This document shows, piece by piece, positions 7,178-12,714 of a stretch of DNA of 12,714 nucleotides. The stretch is from DAOMFM01 sp035429825 (GTDB taxonomy: Bacteria; Acidobacteriota; Blastocatellia; UBA7656; JADIYM01). The position numbers and the translations under genes are program-made. Below the pieces are notes generated by a model. It was given only the letters and a program-made list of their open reading frames with translations, did no database searches and was not told the DNA's origin. The stretch lies in contig JBGAKX010000129.1 in the NCBI GenBank assembly GCA_044224215.1, forward strand, positions 1 to 12,714, written 5' to 3'. Each line of letters opens with the position of its first letter. Position 1 is the first letter of the stretch.

Positions 7178-7271
7178 CCCAGAGAGGCCGGGCGCTACCG
7201 CACCCGGCTCTGGGTCGCGGATTGAGCGACACCCCCCAAACAAACCAGAGCCGGGTCCGGTAGGACTCGGC
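7178..7271. terminator. Three overlapping hairpins in the convergent gap (possible bidirectional terminator)
   Basis: The gap from 7175 to 7335, between the kinase gene and the converging microcompartment operon, holds no gene. Hairpin A starts 4 nt after the kinase stop: CCCAGAG/CTCTGGG plus CCGGG/CCCGG with a 3-nt bulge and a 10-nt loop (7178-7214). Hairpin B pairs ACCCGGCTCTGG (7202-7213) with a perfect complement at 7245-7256 and encloses a GTCGC/GCGAC stem. Hairpin C is GCCGGGTCC/GGACTCGGC with a GGTA loop (7250-7271, one G-T pair). A and B compete for one arm, and B and C for another. No T-run follows on either strand, so classical intrinsic termination is not shown; structured 3' end protection or Rho-assisted ending is also possible. 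The rest of the gap (7272-7335) shows nothing recognisable. Confidence 0.5.
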
Positions 7272-7335
7272 CCACGGAGATCGGTACGCGCAACGTTCGC
7301 CGACTCGGTCGCGCGCAGCTGGGCGGGGTACTAGG

Positions 7336-7626
7336 TCACCGATTCGGCGTCGTGTCCTCGATGTCCACGGTGTCGACGATGCCCACGATCGCCGCGTCGA
7401 CCGGGCAGTCCGAACATCCCTGCGCCATTCGGGCCGACGAGCCCTGCACGATCAGCACCGTCTCGCGCACGCCGGCTCCGACGGTATCGACCGCAATCAA
7501 CGGAGTCCCGCGCGCTGTCCCCGGACTTGCAGCGTCCACGGGCGTCACGACGAGCAGCTTTCGCCCATCGAGACGCGGGTCCTTGCGCGTCGCCACGACG
7601 GTACCGACAATGCGCGCAAGGAGCAT
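7336..7626 (-). CDS. Microcompartment vertex protein, EutN/CcmL family (BMC-P)
   Basis: A 96-residue EutN/CcmL protein. These form pentamers that close the twelve vertices of the polyhedral shell. The family pattern is clear: ARIVGTVVATRKDPRLDGRK at the N-terminus, GTPLIAVDTVGAGVRE in the middle, and VLIVQGSSAR followed by PVDAAIVGIVD. Length is normal (about 85-100). An unusual CSDC pair (C71, C74) sits in the loop before PVDAA, where many homologues have Thr/Lys. The ATG at 7626 begins 30 nt after the BMC-H stop on the same strand, so it is the last gene of the rex-aldolase-BMC-H-BMC-P operon. The alternative start codons are inside the conserved strand, so this start is secure. Confidence 0.95.
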   Translation of the reverse strand: MLLARIVGTVVATRKDPRLDGRKLLVVTPVDAASPGTARGTPLIAVDTVGAGVRETVLIVQGSSARMAQGCSDCPVDAAIVGIVDTVDIEDTTPNR

Positions 7627-7656
7627 GACGATCGTCCGGGCAGCGGCCGCCCGGCC

Positions 7657-7935
7657 CTATCGCTCGATCGTGACGGGCAGCACTTCGTCGACGCTGCCGT
7701 GCGGGCGCGGGATGACGTGCACACTGACGAGCTCGCCGACGCGACGCGCAGCTGCGGCGCCAGCATCCGTGGCCGCCTTCACTGCGGCAACGTCGCCGCG
7801 AACAATGGCTGTCACAAAGCCGGCGCCGATCTTCTCGTAGCCGACAAGCGTCACGTTCGCGGCCTTCACCATCGCGTCCGAGGCCTCGATCATTGCGACG
7901 AGACCCTTGGTCTCGATCATTCCAAGTGCTTCCAT
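7657..7935 (-). CDS. Microcompartment shell hexamer protein (BMC-H, PduA/CcmK/EutM-like)
   Basis: A 92-residue single-BMC-domain protein, forming the hexameric tiles of the shell facets. It begins MEALGMIETKGLVAMIEASD and carries the inter-hexamer edge lysine (K24), the pore loop KIGAG (35-39; KIGSG in PduA-type proteins), the helix start RGDVAAVKAATDAG, and the edge motif IPRPH (75-79). There is no tail beyond the domain, so this is a canonical minimal tile. The ATG at 7935 has a purine-rich AAAGGAA about 11 nt upstream. It follows the aldolase gene by 44 nt and precedes the vertex protein gene by 30 nt. It is the only hexamer-forming gene in the window, so a full shell would need this protein alone or tiles encoded elsewhere. 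Confidence 0.96.
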   Translation of the reverse strand: MEALGMIETKGLVAMIEASDAMVKAANVTLVGYEKIGAGFVTAIVRGDVAAVKAATDAGAAAARRVGELVSVHVIPRPHGSVDEVLPVTIER

Positions 7936-7979
7936 CGGTGCGTCCGTTCCTTTCGGGTGTGCTTTCAGAACTAAGCGTC

Positions 7980-8801
7980 CTAGCGCGTCGAGGCGGCTCC
8001 ACTCCCGTTGAGCGCGCGCGTCGACTGTTCGATCAGCCTGATCAACTCGGACCGGGTGAGCGTGATCGTCTCTTCGCTGCCAGAGCGAAATGCCGTCTGT
8101 TCAACCGTTTGCGGCGTGAACGAGCACGCCTGGCCAGCGCGGGGAGCGCTGCCCATGTAGCCCGCCTTCTCGCGGACCTCGATCAGTTTTTCCACCGCGC
8201 GAGCCGGCAGCTGGCGTGCCCCGCCAAGCAGGTGCGCCACCAGACTGATCTTTGCGAAATGCTCGAGCGTCTCCATGTTCGACAACGCCGCTTCCATGTT
8301 CGGCCCGTACGCCACCGCGCCGTGGTTTGCCAGAAGCAACGCGTCGTGCGCGGGAATGAACGGCGACAGCGAGTCGACGATCTCGTTCGTCGACGGCGTG
8401 CCGTATTCGGTCAGCGGAATGCACCCAAGCGTGAGCACGACCTCGGAGAGCAGCGCGCGGTCGAGCGCGAGCCCGGCAACGGCAAAACCAGTCGCCGTTG
8501 GAGGATGCGCATGCACGACGGCTTGAATGTCCGGCCTGAGCCTGTAGATCTCGAGGTGCATCGCGAGCTCGGAGCTGGGCTTGCCCTGTCCGGGAAGCGC
8601 CGCACCGTCGGCGTTGCAATGCACGATCATGTCGGGCGTCATGCGCCCCTTGCAGACCATCGTGGGCGTCGCCAGCAACGTCCCGTCGGCAAGGCGCGCC
8701 GAGATGTTCCCGTCACCCGCGGCAACAAAGCCGCGATCGTAAAGCATCCGGCCCACTTCGACGATTGCATCGCGAAGCTCTTTTTCGGTTGTGCCTTTCA
8801 T
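7980..8801 (-). CDS. Class II aldolase (fuculose/rhamnulose-phosphate aldolase-like) with C-terminal tail
   Basis: A 273-residue class II aldolase/adducin-family enzyme resembling FucA. Zinc ligands are H97 and H99 (HAHP) and H160 (NHG); the catalytic glutamate is E78 within KPSSE; the phosphate-site GNIS is at 31-34. Such enzymes cleave L-fuculose-1-phosphate or L-rhamnulose-1-phosphate to dihydroxyacetone phosphate and lactaldehyde, a volatile aldehyde often handled inside microcompartments. Plain FucA is about 215 residues. Here a polar linker (about 217-248) leads to an amphipathic helix (about 249-264, LTRSELIRLIEQSTRAL) and a short Gly/Ser/Ala end, the layout of an encapsulation peptide. 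The ATG at 8801 lies 12 nt after the rex stop, with no clear Shine-Dalgarno, suggesting coupling. The exact sugar is not decidable from sequence. Confidence 0.92.
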   Translation of the reverse strand: MKGTTEKELRDAIVEVGRMLYDRGFVAAGDGNISARLADGTLLATPTMVCKGRMTPDMIVHCNADGAALPGQGKPSSELAMHLEIYRLRPDIQAVVHAHPPTATGFAVAGLALDRALLSEVVLTLGCIPLTEYGTPSTNEIVDSLSPFIPAHDALLLANHGAVAYGPNMEAALSNMETLEHFAKISLVAHLLGGARQLPARAVEKLIEVREKAGYMGSAPRAGQACSFTPQTVEQTAFRSGSEETITLTRSELIRLIEQSTRALNGSGAASTR

Positions 8802-8813
8802 GGATGACGCGCG

Positions 8814-9512
8814 CTAGACGGTCTCGTGCTGCTCGGCGATCTCGAGTTCGGCAGCGCCGTGAACGTCGAGAAGAGGCGCGTCGAGTGGCCGAGCGAGTGC
8901 ATATGATAGGCTCTCGAGTGAGATAGTCAAGTCGACCGTCCGGATCTTCACCCACCCCGGACCTGCGATTCGCGCCGGCGCAAAATTCAGCACGGCACGG
9001 ATTCCCGAGGCGACAACCGCGTCGAGCGCGGCCTGCGCCGCGTGGGCCGGGACGGCAATTGCAGCAATATCAATGCGATCGCTTGCGACGATCTCCGCCA
9101 GACGGCTCGCGGGATAGACCGGAACACCCGTTTTCGACGCCGTTCCGACCTTCTCGGGGTGGTTGTCGAACATCGCGACGACCCGGAAGTTCTCCCCGCT
9201 GAACCCGTCGTAGTTGGCCAGCGCCATGCCGAGATTCCCTGCTCCGACGATTGCGAGCCGGTGCTCGGTCTCGAGCCCGAGGATCGACGTGATCTGCCGC
9301 CTGAGGTCGTCGACGTAGTAGCCGACGCCACGAACGCCGAACTCTCCAAAGTACGCGAGGTCCTTTCGGATCTGGGCCGAATTCAGGCTGAATCGCTCGG
9401 CAAGCGTCTGCGACGAGACGGTCGGCGTTCCCTCGTCGGCGAGCGTATTCAGGCACCTCAGGTAGATCGACAACCGGTTGATCGTGAGCTCTGAAACCTT
9501 TTCGGACTTCAT
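8814..9512 (-). CDS. rex: Redox-sensing transcriptional repressor Rex
   Basis: A 232-residue Rex protein, normal length (about 205-230). The N-terminal winged helix (residues ~1-80) contains the family hallmark FSLNSAQIRKDLAYFGEFG, followed by GVGYYV. The Rossmann domain starts with the NADH-binding GAGNLG (90-95), and a C-terminal domain-swap helix ends near SLSYALA. Rex dimers bind operator DNA when NADH is low and release it when the NADH/NAD ratio rises. ATG 9512 is used: the frame extends upstream to 9662, but that part is not Rex-like and would run through the promoter. It is the first gene of the operon with aldolase and shell genes, implying that the microcompartment is induced under reducing, oxygen-limited conditions and that the gene is autoregulated (inference). 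Confidence 0.95.
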   Translation of the reverse strand: MKSEKVSELTINRLSIYLRCLNTLADEGTPTVSSQTLAERFSLNSAQIRKDLAYFGEFGVRGVGYYVDDLRRQITSILGLETEHRLAIVGAGNLGMALANYDGFSGENFRVVAMFDNHPEKVGTASKTGVPVYPASRLAEIVASDRIDIAAIAVPAHAAQAALDAVVASGIRAVLNFAPARIAGPGWVKIRTVDLTISLESLSYALARPLDAPLLDVHGAAELEIAEQHETV

Positions 9513-9538
9513 CTGCACCGTGGTATTGGTTCCCTGAC

Positions 9539-9565
9539 TTGCCGTGTGACTACCGGCAAAGTATA
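9539..9565 (-). promoter_or_regulatory. rex operon promoter -10 box with adjacent palindrome (candidate Rex operator)
   Basis: On the minus strand TATACT (9565 down to 9560) is a good -10 hexamer. The predicted start is near 9553, giving a leader of about 40 nt. Immediately downstream is a perfect 6-bp inverted repeat with 9-nt spacer, TTGCCG (9539-9544) and CGGCAA (9554-9559), spanning the transcription start where a repressor would block polymerase. Its TTG...CAA ends recall Rex operators (TTGTGAA-type palindromes), but the inner bases and the 21-bp length differ, so Rex binding is only proposed. No good -35 box is seen. Confidence 0.5.
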
Positions 9566-9613
9566 CACGAAAGAGGACCTGCGGGGCGCGGCCAAATTGC
9601 CGGAAGTCGCTGC

Positions 9614-9642
9614 TTGACTTTGACCCGCACAAGGGCGACAAT
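9614..9642 (+). promoter_or_regulatory. Sigma70-like promoter of the winged-helix/pseudopilin unit
   Basis: TTGACT (9614-9619, 5 of 6 to the -35 consensus) and GACAAT (9637-9642, 4 of 6 to the -10) are separated by exactly 17 nt. Transcription would start near 9649, leaving a leader of roughly 130 nt before the ATG at 9781. It points away from the rex promoter. Apart from these promoters, the 9513-9780 gap contains only a small CCGCT/AGCGG hairpin near 9714-9730, with no recognisable riboswitch. Confidence 0.55.
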
Positions 9643-9770
9643 TCGCGAGCAACAAGGCTCAATCCCCCTCTTCAAACGCTCACGTTCTCACCGAGCCGGT
9701 TGTACAAGGAAGTCCCGCTCGACAGCGGCTTACCAGGCTTCCGAATGGACACCAGATCCAGGCCCCGTTC

Positions 9771-9774
9771 GAGG
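9771..9774 (+). promoter_or_regulatory. Ribosome binding site deciding the 9781 start
   Basis: GAGG (within CGAGGTC) lies 6 nt before ATG 9781. This clear Shine-Dalgarno selects 9781 over the in-frame upstream TTG 9700 and ATG 9745, which lack one. Confidence 0.7.
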
Positions 9775-9780
9775 TCATTG

Positions 9781-10083
9781 ATGCAGGGTATTGACTCTTC
9801 GACCGTTCTCAATCTGACACTGGAACCCTCGGCTTCGGCCGACCTCACGGATCGCGACATCGCCATTTTGCGGGCAACACGACAGCACTCGCTGTCGACC
9901 GTCGCCATAGCCGAACAGGTTGGTCTCGGATGCGATCCCACGCTCGTCACGCCGCTTCTCGACCGGCTCGAACGGCTCGACCTGCTGGATGGATTCTATG
10001 CGGCGGGCCGCGTGATGACGTCGGCTGCCGAGGTCCATCGGCGATACTACCGCCTGACCCCGCTCGGCCAGCAACTCGTTTGA
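9781..10083 (+). CDS. Small winged-helix DNA-binding protein
   Basis: A 100-residue protein with a winged-helix look. The helical stretch TDRDIAILRATRQHSLSTVAIAEQVGL is followed by a likely recognition helix (TLVTPLLDRLERLDLL), and the C-terminal wing ends in YYRLTPLGQQLV, a typical ending in MarR/PadR-like proteins (Y.LT..G). I cannot name a specific family. The first ~20 residues are variable and Ser/Thr-rich. The start is set by a GAGG Shine-Dalgarno. Its stop TGA overlaps the TTG start of the pseudopilin gene, so the two are translationally coupled. It is probably a local transcription regulator, but its target is unknown. It might equally act as a non-sensing wHTH accessory protein; no ligand or metal site is visible. 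Confidence 0.75.
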   Translation: MQGIDSSTVLNLTLEPSASADLTDRDIAILRATRQHSLSTVAIAEQVGLGCDPTLVTPLLDRLERLDLLDGFYAAGRVMTSAAEVHRRYYRLTPLGQQLV

Positions 10084-10619
10084 ATCCGCGGACACGAAAA
10101 AGCATTACAATTCGCGGATTTACGATCGTCGAGTTGATGATCATTCTAGCAGTGATCGCCATCCTTTCGGCGATCGCGATCCCGTTCATCAACTCGTGGC
10201 TTCAGCAGTACCGGCTCGACATCGCAGCACAGCAGATTGCCGACGGGTTGCAGACGGCAAAGATGCAGGCGGTGTCGAAGACGCGGCGCCGAGAACTGCT
10301 CTTCGATGTCGAGGGGAATCGCGTCGGGCTCGACGGCGCCGGGCTGCTTGGTCTCCCGTCCGGGGTGCGTTTTGATACCGGCGGCGTCGACACACCACCG
10401 GAGCCCGGCGTGAGCATTTCCGAACCTGTCACATTTCCGGCCACCGACTCGAGCTCGTCGCTTCGTGCGGCCGGCTTCACGGGCCGTGGCCTGCCCGATA
10501 CGAATCCCGGCACCACGAATGCGGTCTACCTGACGAACACGTCCGGCACGCGCGTCGTGCTGATGACGAGCGCCGGCAACATCAAGACCCGCGAGTGGAC
10601 GGGCGAGGCCTGGCGCTAA
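10080..10619 (+). CDS. Type II secretion/type IV pilus pseudopilin (GspH/FimT-like)
   Basis: A 179-residue protein with a class III prepilin leader: a short basic leader (MNPRTRKSITIRG) followed by the cleavage context G|FTIVEL, with Glu at position 5 of the mature protein, then a hydrophobic helix to about residue 35. The C-terminal ~140 residues form a beta-rich GspH/FimT-like head with low-complexity Gly/Pro loops and no close motif. The start codon appears to be TTG 10080, overlapping the preceding TGA (TTGA); it gives the normal leader length, and the later ATG codons fall inside the membrane helix. It should be processed by a prepilin peptidase encoded elsewhere. It is a lone pseudopilin here, as no gspE, gspF or pilin partners are nearby. 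Its TAA stop interlocks with the opposite aroDE stop. Confidence 0.88.
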   Translation: MNPRTRKSITIRGFTIVELMIILAVIAILSAIAIPFINSWLQQYRLDIAAQQIADGLQTAKMQAVSKTRRRELLFDVEGNRVGLDGAGLLGLPSGVRFDTGGVDTPPEPGVSISEPVTFPATDSSSSLRAAGFTGRGLPDTNPGTTNAVYLTNTSGTRVVLMTSAGNIKTREWTGEAWR

Positions 10620-12139
10620 CGCGAGACCGGCGCCTTCCCGCCAGCGAAATCGAGCATTCGGGCCGTCGATACGCGCTTGCCCGTCCAAAGCTCGAACTGC
10701 GCTGCTGCCTGCGTCGCGAGCATCTCGAGGCCGTTCATGGTATTGCATCCCGCACGCTCGGCATCCTTCAGAAGCCGCGTCGTCGGGGGTTTGTACACGA
10801 GATCGAACACCATGCCGATCCCCGGCAAAACCGACGCCGAGACCGGAGACTCGTCGACGAATTGGCCCGACGTGCCAACGGGAGTTGCATTCACGAGGAG
10901 ATCGAGACGCGCTCCCGCGATCTCATCAATCCCGAGAGCCTGCGCGCCAAATCGCGCGGCAACGGCGGCCGAACGGTCCGCGTCACGTCCGATCACAAAC
11001 ATCTGTGCGCCGAGTGACTCGAGCGCGGTGAGCACGGCATGTGCAGCTCCGCCGGTTCCGATGACGGCCGCCCGCGAACCCGAGAGACTCCCGAGCCGAG
11101 CCAACAACGGCTTGCGGACGCCTGCGACGTCCGTGTTGTACCCCTTTATGCGACTGCCAGATACGACGATCGTGTTCACCGACCCCGGTCGCAGGGCCGA
11201 ATCGTCGAGCTCGTCGACGAGCAGCGCAACACGCTGCTTGAACGGGTTTGTCACGCTCAGTCCTCTGAGGTTCCAACCCGCCCGCGAACCACGAACACCT
11301 GCGGCATAGAACCCGTCGAGATCGTCAATCTCGAAGGGGATGTACACCGCGTCGGTTTCGGTCTCGGCGCACGCACGGTTGTGCAGCAACGGAGAGAGCG
11401 AATATTCGATACTCCCGGCCAGGAGCCCGAGGACGGGTGTCTGTCTCGAATGACGGTCGACGCGGTAGACATTGCACACCTCGTCGAGCGTCAGCTGCCC
11501 CGGCGCACTTTCGGCACCGCGCTCCAGGCTGCAGAACGTGAACGGCGCGCCGTGCGCTGGTCCGAGAATTCGCGTCGCCACGCCCTTCGTGCCCATGGCG
11601 ATCGCCACGACACTTCGACCCGCGGCCCTCCCGCGCGCGAGAAGGTCGAAATGGACAAACTGATCGCTCGAAGCGCGCGCATGCGTCGCTACCTTGTGGA
11701 CCCGCGCAGGCACCTTCATCATCCGCTCGAGAACGTCGGCGAGATCGCCGGCCGTCCGCTCCACGTCGTGGTGCGACAGCACGAGCAGGTCAGGCGCGAT
11801 CCCGAGCGCCGCCAGGCGGTCAACGCGCGAGAATTCGACATCGCACATCGCGCCGTATCGTGCCGAACACTCCGCAAGAAGCGCCAATCTCCACGCGTCA
11901 TCGACGTCCGCTCGGCCGCCATCCGCTCGCGTGCGCCACGTCAGCAGCACCGGCAGCCTGCGGCACAGCGGCCCGAGCGATTCGACCGTCAGTTCGTGTG
12001 CCGAATCGAGCGCGTCGAGCCGGATCTCGCAGAACGCGCCAGCATCGGACGCGGCCGCAGTGGCGCGCTCCGCGCCGTCCATCGTCGGTTCGACGACCGA
12101 GACGCAGACTCTGGGCAGCGCGGTCATATGCGCCGTCAC
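10616..12139 (-). CDS. aroDE: Bifunctional 3-dehydroquinate dehydratase (type I)/shikimate dehydrogenase
   Basis: A 507-residue fusion performing two consecutive shikimate-pathway steps: 3-dehydroquinate to 3-dehydroshikimate, then NADPH-dependent reduction to shikimate. The type I dehydroquinase domain (~9-225) has EIRLD (38-42), the catalytic His in SHHD (122-125), the Schiff-base Lys K149 (VHKVATHA) and GQ of SAPGQ. The AroE domain (~235-505) has SLSPLLHN (247-254), the catalytic Lys in SVTNPFK (K301), NTD (335-337), the nucleotide motif GTGGAA (361-366), NATPVG, and NGLEMLATQAA near the end. Both active sites look intact. The GTG start at 12139 overlaps the ruvB stop (GTGA); ATG 12127, four codons in, is an equally plausible start. 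Similar AroD-AroE fusions are known in plants and several bacterial phyla. Convergent with the pseudopilin gene. Confidence 0.95.
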   Translation of the reverse strand: MTAHMTALPRVCVSVVEPTMDGAERATAAASDAGAFCEIRLDALDSAHELTVESLGPLCRRLPVLLTWRTRADGGRADVDDAWRLALLAECSARYGAMCDVEFSRVDRLAALGIAPDLLVLSHHDVERTAGDLADVLERMMKVPARVHKVATHARASSDQFVHFDLLARGRAAGRSVVAIAMGTKGVATRILGPAHGAPFTFCSLERGAESAPGQLTLDEVCNVYRVDRHSRQTPVLGLLAGSIEYSLSPLLHNRACAETETDAVYIPFEIDDLDGFYAAGVRGSRAGWNLRGLSVTNPFKQRVALLVDELDDSALRPGSVNTIVVSGSRIKGYNTDVAGVRKPLLARLGSLSGSRAAVIGTGGAAHAVLTALESLGAQMFVIGRDADRSAAVAARFGAQALGIDEIAGARLDLLVNATPVGTSGQFVDESPVSASVLPGIGMVFDLVYKPPTTRLLKDAERAGCNTMNGLEMLATQAAAQFELWTGKRVSTARMLDFAGGKAPVSR

Positions 12140-12714
12140 TCGCCCGAGAAGAGGCCGTCCTGCCGGCTGAACGTCGAAACCCCGAAATGCTCGTACGCGG
12201 CGCGCGTGGCAACGCGACCACGGGGCGTGCGGTTCAGGAATCCGATCTGGATCAGGTACGGCTCGATCATCTCTTCGATCGCGTCCTTCTCTTCGTTGAT
12301 TGCGGCCGAAAGCGTCCCGAGCCCGACCGGCCCGCCGTCGAACTTCTCCATGATCACGCGCAGCAGCTTCACGTCCGACTCGTCGAGGCCGTACGTGTCG
12401 ATCTCCAGGCGATTGAGCGCCTCCTGTGCGACGTCGATGGAGACCCGTCCGTCATAGAGCACCTCCGCGATGTCGCGGACGCGGCGCAGCAACCGGTTTG
12501 CGATGCGTGGGGTTCCCCGCGCGCGCCTCGCGATCTCGACCGCTCCCGCCTCATCGATCTCGACGCCCAGGATCCCCGCGGACCTCAGCACGATCGTCTT
12601 CAGTTCGTCGTGCGGATAGAAGTCGAGGTGCATACGGATCCCGAACCGTCCGCGCAATGGCGACGTCACGAGGCCCGCCCGCGTCGTCGCGCCGACGAGC
12701 GTGAAGCGCGGAAG
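12136..12714 (-). CDS. ruvB: Holliday junction branch migration ATPase RuvB, C-terminal part (5'-partial)
   Basis: 192 residues are visible and the frame runs off the right edge, so roughly the first 150 residues (Walker A and B) lie outside. It begins within the sensor 1 / arginine-finger region, LPRFTLVGATTRAGLVTSPL, which is highly specific to RuvB. Next come the sensor 2 helix GTPRIANRLLRRVRD and the C-terminal winged-helix DNA-binding domain ending GFLNRTPRGRVATRAAYEHFG. RuvB hexamers drive branch migration with RuvA at Holliday junctions in the cytoplasm. The stop overlaps the GTG of aroDE by the GTGA arrangement, so the DNA repair gene and the aromatic biosynthesis gene are one transcription unit. 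Confidence 0.97.
   Translation of the reverse strand, partial: LPRFTLVGATTRAGLVTSPLRGRFGIRMHLDFYPHDELKTIVLRSAGILGVEIDEAGAVEIARRARGTPRIANRLLRRVRDIAEVLYDGRVSIDVAQEALNRLEIDTYGLDESDVKLLRVIMEKFDGGPVGLGTLSAAINEEKDAIEEMIEPYLIQIGFLNRTPRGRVATRAAYEHFGVSTFSRQDGLFSGE

Noticed and set aside
9513..9662. Longer Rex with about 50 extra N-terminal residues
   Set aside because: The extension is non-homologous and overlaps the -10 box and palindrome; normal Rex length is reached from ATG 9512.
9700..9780. TTG 9700 or ATG 9745 as start of the winged-helix gene
   Set aside because: Neither has a good Shine-Dalgarno, while ATG 9781 has GAGG at ideal distance; the extra residues are basic low-complexity.
11039..12457. 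Long open frame (about 472 codons) opposite aroDE and ruvB
   Set aside because: It runs antisense through two well-conserved genes, is Arg-rich and matches no family I know.
1..12714. CRISPR arrays, tRNA/rRNA genes, insertion sequences, phage genes
   Set aside because: I saw no regularly spaced direct repeats, no cloverleaf-like segments, and no transposase or integrase motifs; gene style and base composition look uniform.

Overview
This window is GC-rich, densely coding bacterial chromosome with no rRNA, tRNA, CRISPR array or insertion sequence that I can see. It carries 13 protein genes plus several promoter and hairpin signals. Three things suggest a free-living soil or sediment bacterium of the Acidobacteriota/Gemmatimonadota/Planctomycetes-like kind: an AroD-AroE fusion, a PIG-L-associated C-terminal domain, and a fucose-type aldolase beside microcompartment shell genes. 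The phylum is inferred from gene style and cannot be fixed here.

Region 1 (3-4014, +) is a tight cluster: the 3' end of a large PIG-L-type deacetylase, a PhzF-family isomerase (ATGA overlap), a short-chain dehydrogenase lacking the canonical Tyr/Lys pair, and a TIGR00300-family ornithine cyclodeaminase-like protein. The last three are 12 and 5 nt apart and probably form one amino-acid-related operon. A guanidinium exporter of the SugE/Gdx type (4015-4335, -) abuts this cluster tail to tail with no spacer.

Region 2 (4409-7174, +) is a Ser/Thr phospho-signalling pair. It comprises a PP2C phosphatase with a C-terminal membrane anchor and TPR-like region, followed 15 nt later by a membrane-anchored Ser/Thr kinase with an extracytoplasmic SH3b-like domain. 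The phosphatase gene seems to be read from an extended -10 promoter so close that the mRNA would be leaderless. After the kinase lies a 160-nt convergent gap with three overlapping, mutually exclusive hairpins.

Region 3 (9565 down to 7336, -) is the most distinctive part: a compact operon rex - class II aldolase (fucA-like) - BMC-H shell hexamer - BMC-P (EutN/CcmL) shell pentamer. The aldolase has a C-terminal linker plus amphipathic helix that looks like an encapsulation peptide. The rex promoter has a palindrome abutting its -10 box. No aldehyde dehydrogenase, alcohol dehydrogenase or phosphotransacylase is present, so this is either a satellite locus or a minimal NADH-responsive microcompartment operon.

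Region 4 (9614-10619, +) is a divergent unit with a good sigma70-like promoter, a small winged-helix protein and a type II pseudopilin (GspH/FimT-like) whose TTG start overlaps the preceding stop codon.

Region 5 (12714 down to 10616, -) is ruvB (its 5' part lies beyond the window) followed by an aroD-aroE fusion, joined by a GTGA overlap. The stop codon of the fusion interlocks with that of the pseudopilin gene.
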